Shown here: one piece after another, positions 50,773 through 51,712 of the stretch
Position numbering within the stretch: position 1 is the first letter of the stretch
Layout of the letters: each line of letters opens with the position of its first letter
Source: an uncultured Bacteroidales bacterium
GTDB lineage: Bacteria; Bacteroidota; Bacteroidia; Bacteroidales; Paludibacteraceae
DNA: 51,712 nt
Assembly (NCBI GenBank): GCA_902799875.1
Contig: CADCCH010000021.1
Location: 1-51,712 of the forward strand
Direction: 5' to 3'
Position numbers and translations under genes: made by a program
The notes under the pieces: generated by a model
What the model saw: only the letters and a program-made list of their open reading frames with translations
Database searches by the model: none
What the model was told of the DNA's origin: nothing

Positions 50773-50794
50773 CAGTGTCTTTACGACCTGACGG
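50763..50794 (-). terminator. Terminator of the GNAT gene
   Basis: On the minus strand CCGTCAG (50794-50788) pairs with CTGGCGG (50775-50769, one mismatch), followed by six T residues (50768-50763). 23 bases after the stop. Confidence 0.7.
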
Positions 50795-50816
50795 CTTGTC
50801 GGACTTACTCCGTATG

Positions 50817-51410
50817 TTATATCTTGATGTGTTTGCGGTATATTTGATTGGTGTACTCCTCTTCATCCGTGCTAAACTCCGGCACTTTTGCTTCTCCTAC
50901 AAACTCAAAACCATGTTTTGGATAGTACTGCCAATTACATGAGCTGTCTGTCCAGAGATATAGCCACTCTATGCCACGTTTCCGTAATCGCTCTATTAGT
51001 GCGTTTAACACAGGCGTACCATAACCCTTTTTTTTGCTGATGAAGAAAGAGAGCTTTGCCGAGTTGGGCAGCATCTTTGACAGAAGTTCTTCATCAGTCC
51101 GCATTAGGTATCGCTCGTTGGTTAGGAGTTTCTGTTGCTCATCATCTGTCAAGGCAGGCAGTTGGTTTCTAAGCCACGTGGCAGCACTGTTCGTTTCACC
51201 GGGCAGCCATGCAAAAGCGATGGCTTGCATACCATCTTCGTCCTCTGCCTGCAGAGCAAGGTCAGCAGAATACAGGTAGTATCTTGTCAGATGTTGACAA
51301 AAGATACGGGCGACTGCTGAACCGTGCGCACCTTGATTTTTTCCCCACACGCCCTCTGCCATCTCAGCAACGAGGTCTATATTACCTTGATTAAATGGTT
51401 TGATTTCCAT
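50817..51410 (-). CDS. GNAT-family N-acetyltransferase
   Basis: A 197-residue protein with a GNAT core: FISKKKGYGTPVLNALIERL is the acetyl-CoA-binding loop-helix (weakened form of R/Q-x-x-G-x-G/A), and EWLYLWTDSSCNWQYYPKHG with FEFVGEA forms the following strands and aromatic loop. Substrate unknown; N-terminal half resembles families acetylating small molecules. It has its own promoter and is flanked by the 50-bp direct repeats. Confidence 0.85.
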   Translation of the reverse strand: MEIKPFNQGNIDLVAEMAEGVWGKNQGAHGSAVARIFCQHLTRYYLYSADLALQAEDEDGMQAIAFAWLPGETNSAATWLRNQLPALTDDEQQKLLTNERYLMRTDEELLSKMLPNSAKLSFFISKKKGYGTPVLNALIERLRKRGIEWLYLWTDSSCNWQYYPKHGFEFVGEAKVPEFSTDEEEYTNQIYRKHIKI

Positions 51411-51437
51411 AATGCGTATATCTCCTTGAAAACGACC

Positions 51438-51470
51438 GCAAAATTACTACTTTTTTTTCAAATATGCAAA
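51438..51470 (-). promoter_or_regulatory. Promoter of the GNAT gene
   Basis: TTTGC at 51470-51466 and TAATTTTGC at 51446-51438 on the minus strand. The start codon is at 51410. Confidence 0.75.
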
Positions 51471-51563
51471 TAAATCGCTCATATTCTAATCAAAACACAC
51501 CATTTTCCCAAATAAATGCCTTCTGGACAGCATAGCACCGGGCGCAGCTGCTTGGTCAGGGTG

Positions 51564-51615
51564 AACAAACGGGACAGAAAGAGGTAGACCGTAGGTAGGT
51601 ATAAAAGAAAACCGC
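51564..51615 (-). repeat. Direct repeat copy B
   Basis: Close match to copy A at 50718-50772: ACAAACGGGACAGAAAG followed by AGACCGTAGGTAGGTATAAA and an A run ending CCGC. It directly follows the terminator of the partial gene at the right edge. Confidence 0.8.
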
Positions 51616-51634
51616 TGACTCGTTATGAGTCAGC
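51614..51634 (-). terminator. Terminator containing the stop codon of the edge gene
   Basis: Perfect 8-bp stem GCTGACTC/GAGTCAGC with loop GTTAT; on the minus strand the TAA stop (51625-51623) is in the loop, followed by a T-rich run (51611-51603). Confidence 0.7.
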
Positions 51635-51712
51635 AGTCTTACACAATCCGTACTTGGGTTGCAAGCACAATGTAAAGGAAGTGCCTTTAGCTTGGCAACA
51701 GTTGCAATTTTT
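51623..51712 (-). CDS. 3' end of a minus-strand gene (partial), Cys-rich tail
   Basis: Twenty-nine codons are open to the edge and stop in a terminator loop. The reading includes CNCCQAKGTSFTLC, then QPKYGLCK, with four or more Cys, as in a metal-binding or disulfide-rich C-terminus. No family can be named. The terminator and the repeat arrangement match those of the GNAT gene, which supports a real gene end. Confidence 0.4.
   Translation of the reverse strand, partial: KNCNCCQAKGTSFTLCLQPKYGLCKTADS

Noticed and set aside
1..51712. tRNA, rRNA, CRISPR array or transposase
   Set aside because: No cloverleaf, ribosomal or spaced-repeat array was found by eye, and no DDE or serine/tyrosine recombinase motif. 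The short tandem arrays have unit and spacing unlike CRISPR.

Overview
The window reads as chromosomal DNA of a Bacteroidota bacterium, most likely order Bacteroidales, from a gut- or rumen-type lineage; I cannot name the genus. The evidence is: many promoters with a TAnnTTTG -7 element and a TTTG/TTGC -33 element, few Shine-Dalgarno sites, BspA-type leucine-rich repeat proteins with a Bacteroidota-style C-terminal tail, a TPR/transmembrane/HTH lipoprotein regulator, and a housekeeping gene set (SufS, NadA, KsgA, SmpB, GpmI, class II aldolase, AsnA) typical of that phylum. No tRNA, rRNA, CRISPR array, transposase or integrase was recognised.

Layout. 0-7 kb is housekeeping: the end of sufD, sufS, an endonuclease/phosphatase-fold protein, a GT4 glycosyltransferase overlapping an esterase, then nadA, corA and ksgA on the minus strand. 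7.2-12.5 kb is an accessory island: a DUF1016/PDDEXK nuclease whose linker DNA is made of small hairpins, a WYL regulator, a possible uracil-DNA-glycosylase-fold protein, a short conserved protein, a secreted protein and an overlapping two-gene unknown pair. Three of its transcription starts share an unusual promoter, and two of those share a 5' UTR inverted repeat. 12.5-23 kb is a surface-protein region: a TPR lipoprotein regulator divergent from a repeat-containing secreted protein, a beta-barrel candidate, a 1046-residue secreted protein and a BspA-like LRR protein, the last two sharing an fn3-like domain plus C-terminal tail; a GtrA-like membrane protein closes it.

23.6-34.7 kb is a long, tightly packed co-directional run: two tandem L-fucose-isomerase-like paralogues, fructose-bisphosphate aldolase, an acetyl/succinyl-CoA transferase, four envelope genes (two barrels, a hydrolase lipoprotein, another lipoprotein), a CNNM/CBS transporter, smpB and gpmI, ended by a terminator shared with a convergent Cys-rich mini-lipoprotein. 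35.1-37.5 kb carries a PASTA protein, an RluD-type pseudouridine synthase and a glutathione peroxidase. 37.7-41.4 kb is a VTC polyphosphate-polymerase-domain / DUF4956 / DUF2490 / Cthe_2159-type cassette. 41.4-44.9 kb holds less familiar genes, including a DUF3987 ATPase-like protein followed by a cluster of short tandem repeats and an unknown 126-residue protein. 45-49.4 kb has an SDR dehydrogenase, a hotdog thioesterase, AsnA, a YtxH/holin-like pair and an AI-2E family permease. 49.5-51.7 kb is decayed: an internally deleted Na+/Ca2+ antiporter remnant, a 27-residue membrane peptide, 0.5 kb of repeat-rich non-coding DNA, a GNAT acetyltransferase flanked by a 50-bp direct repeat, and the 3' end of a further minus-strand gene.

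Two things stand out. First, short tandem arrays with 7-, 8-, 9- or 11-bp units and about 3-5 degenerate copies occur at six or more places, three of them with the same heptamer family inside or at the start of coding sequences, as if a genome-wide process seeds small arrays even in genes. Second, the 7.2-12.5 kb island looks like a WYL-controlled accessory (possibly defence) locus with its own promoter class. Both rest on sequence reading alone; family names are from memory of motifs, not database searches.
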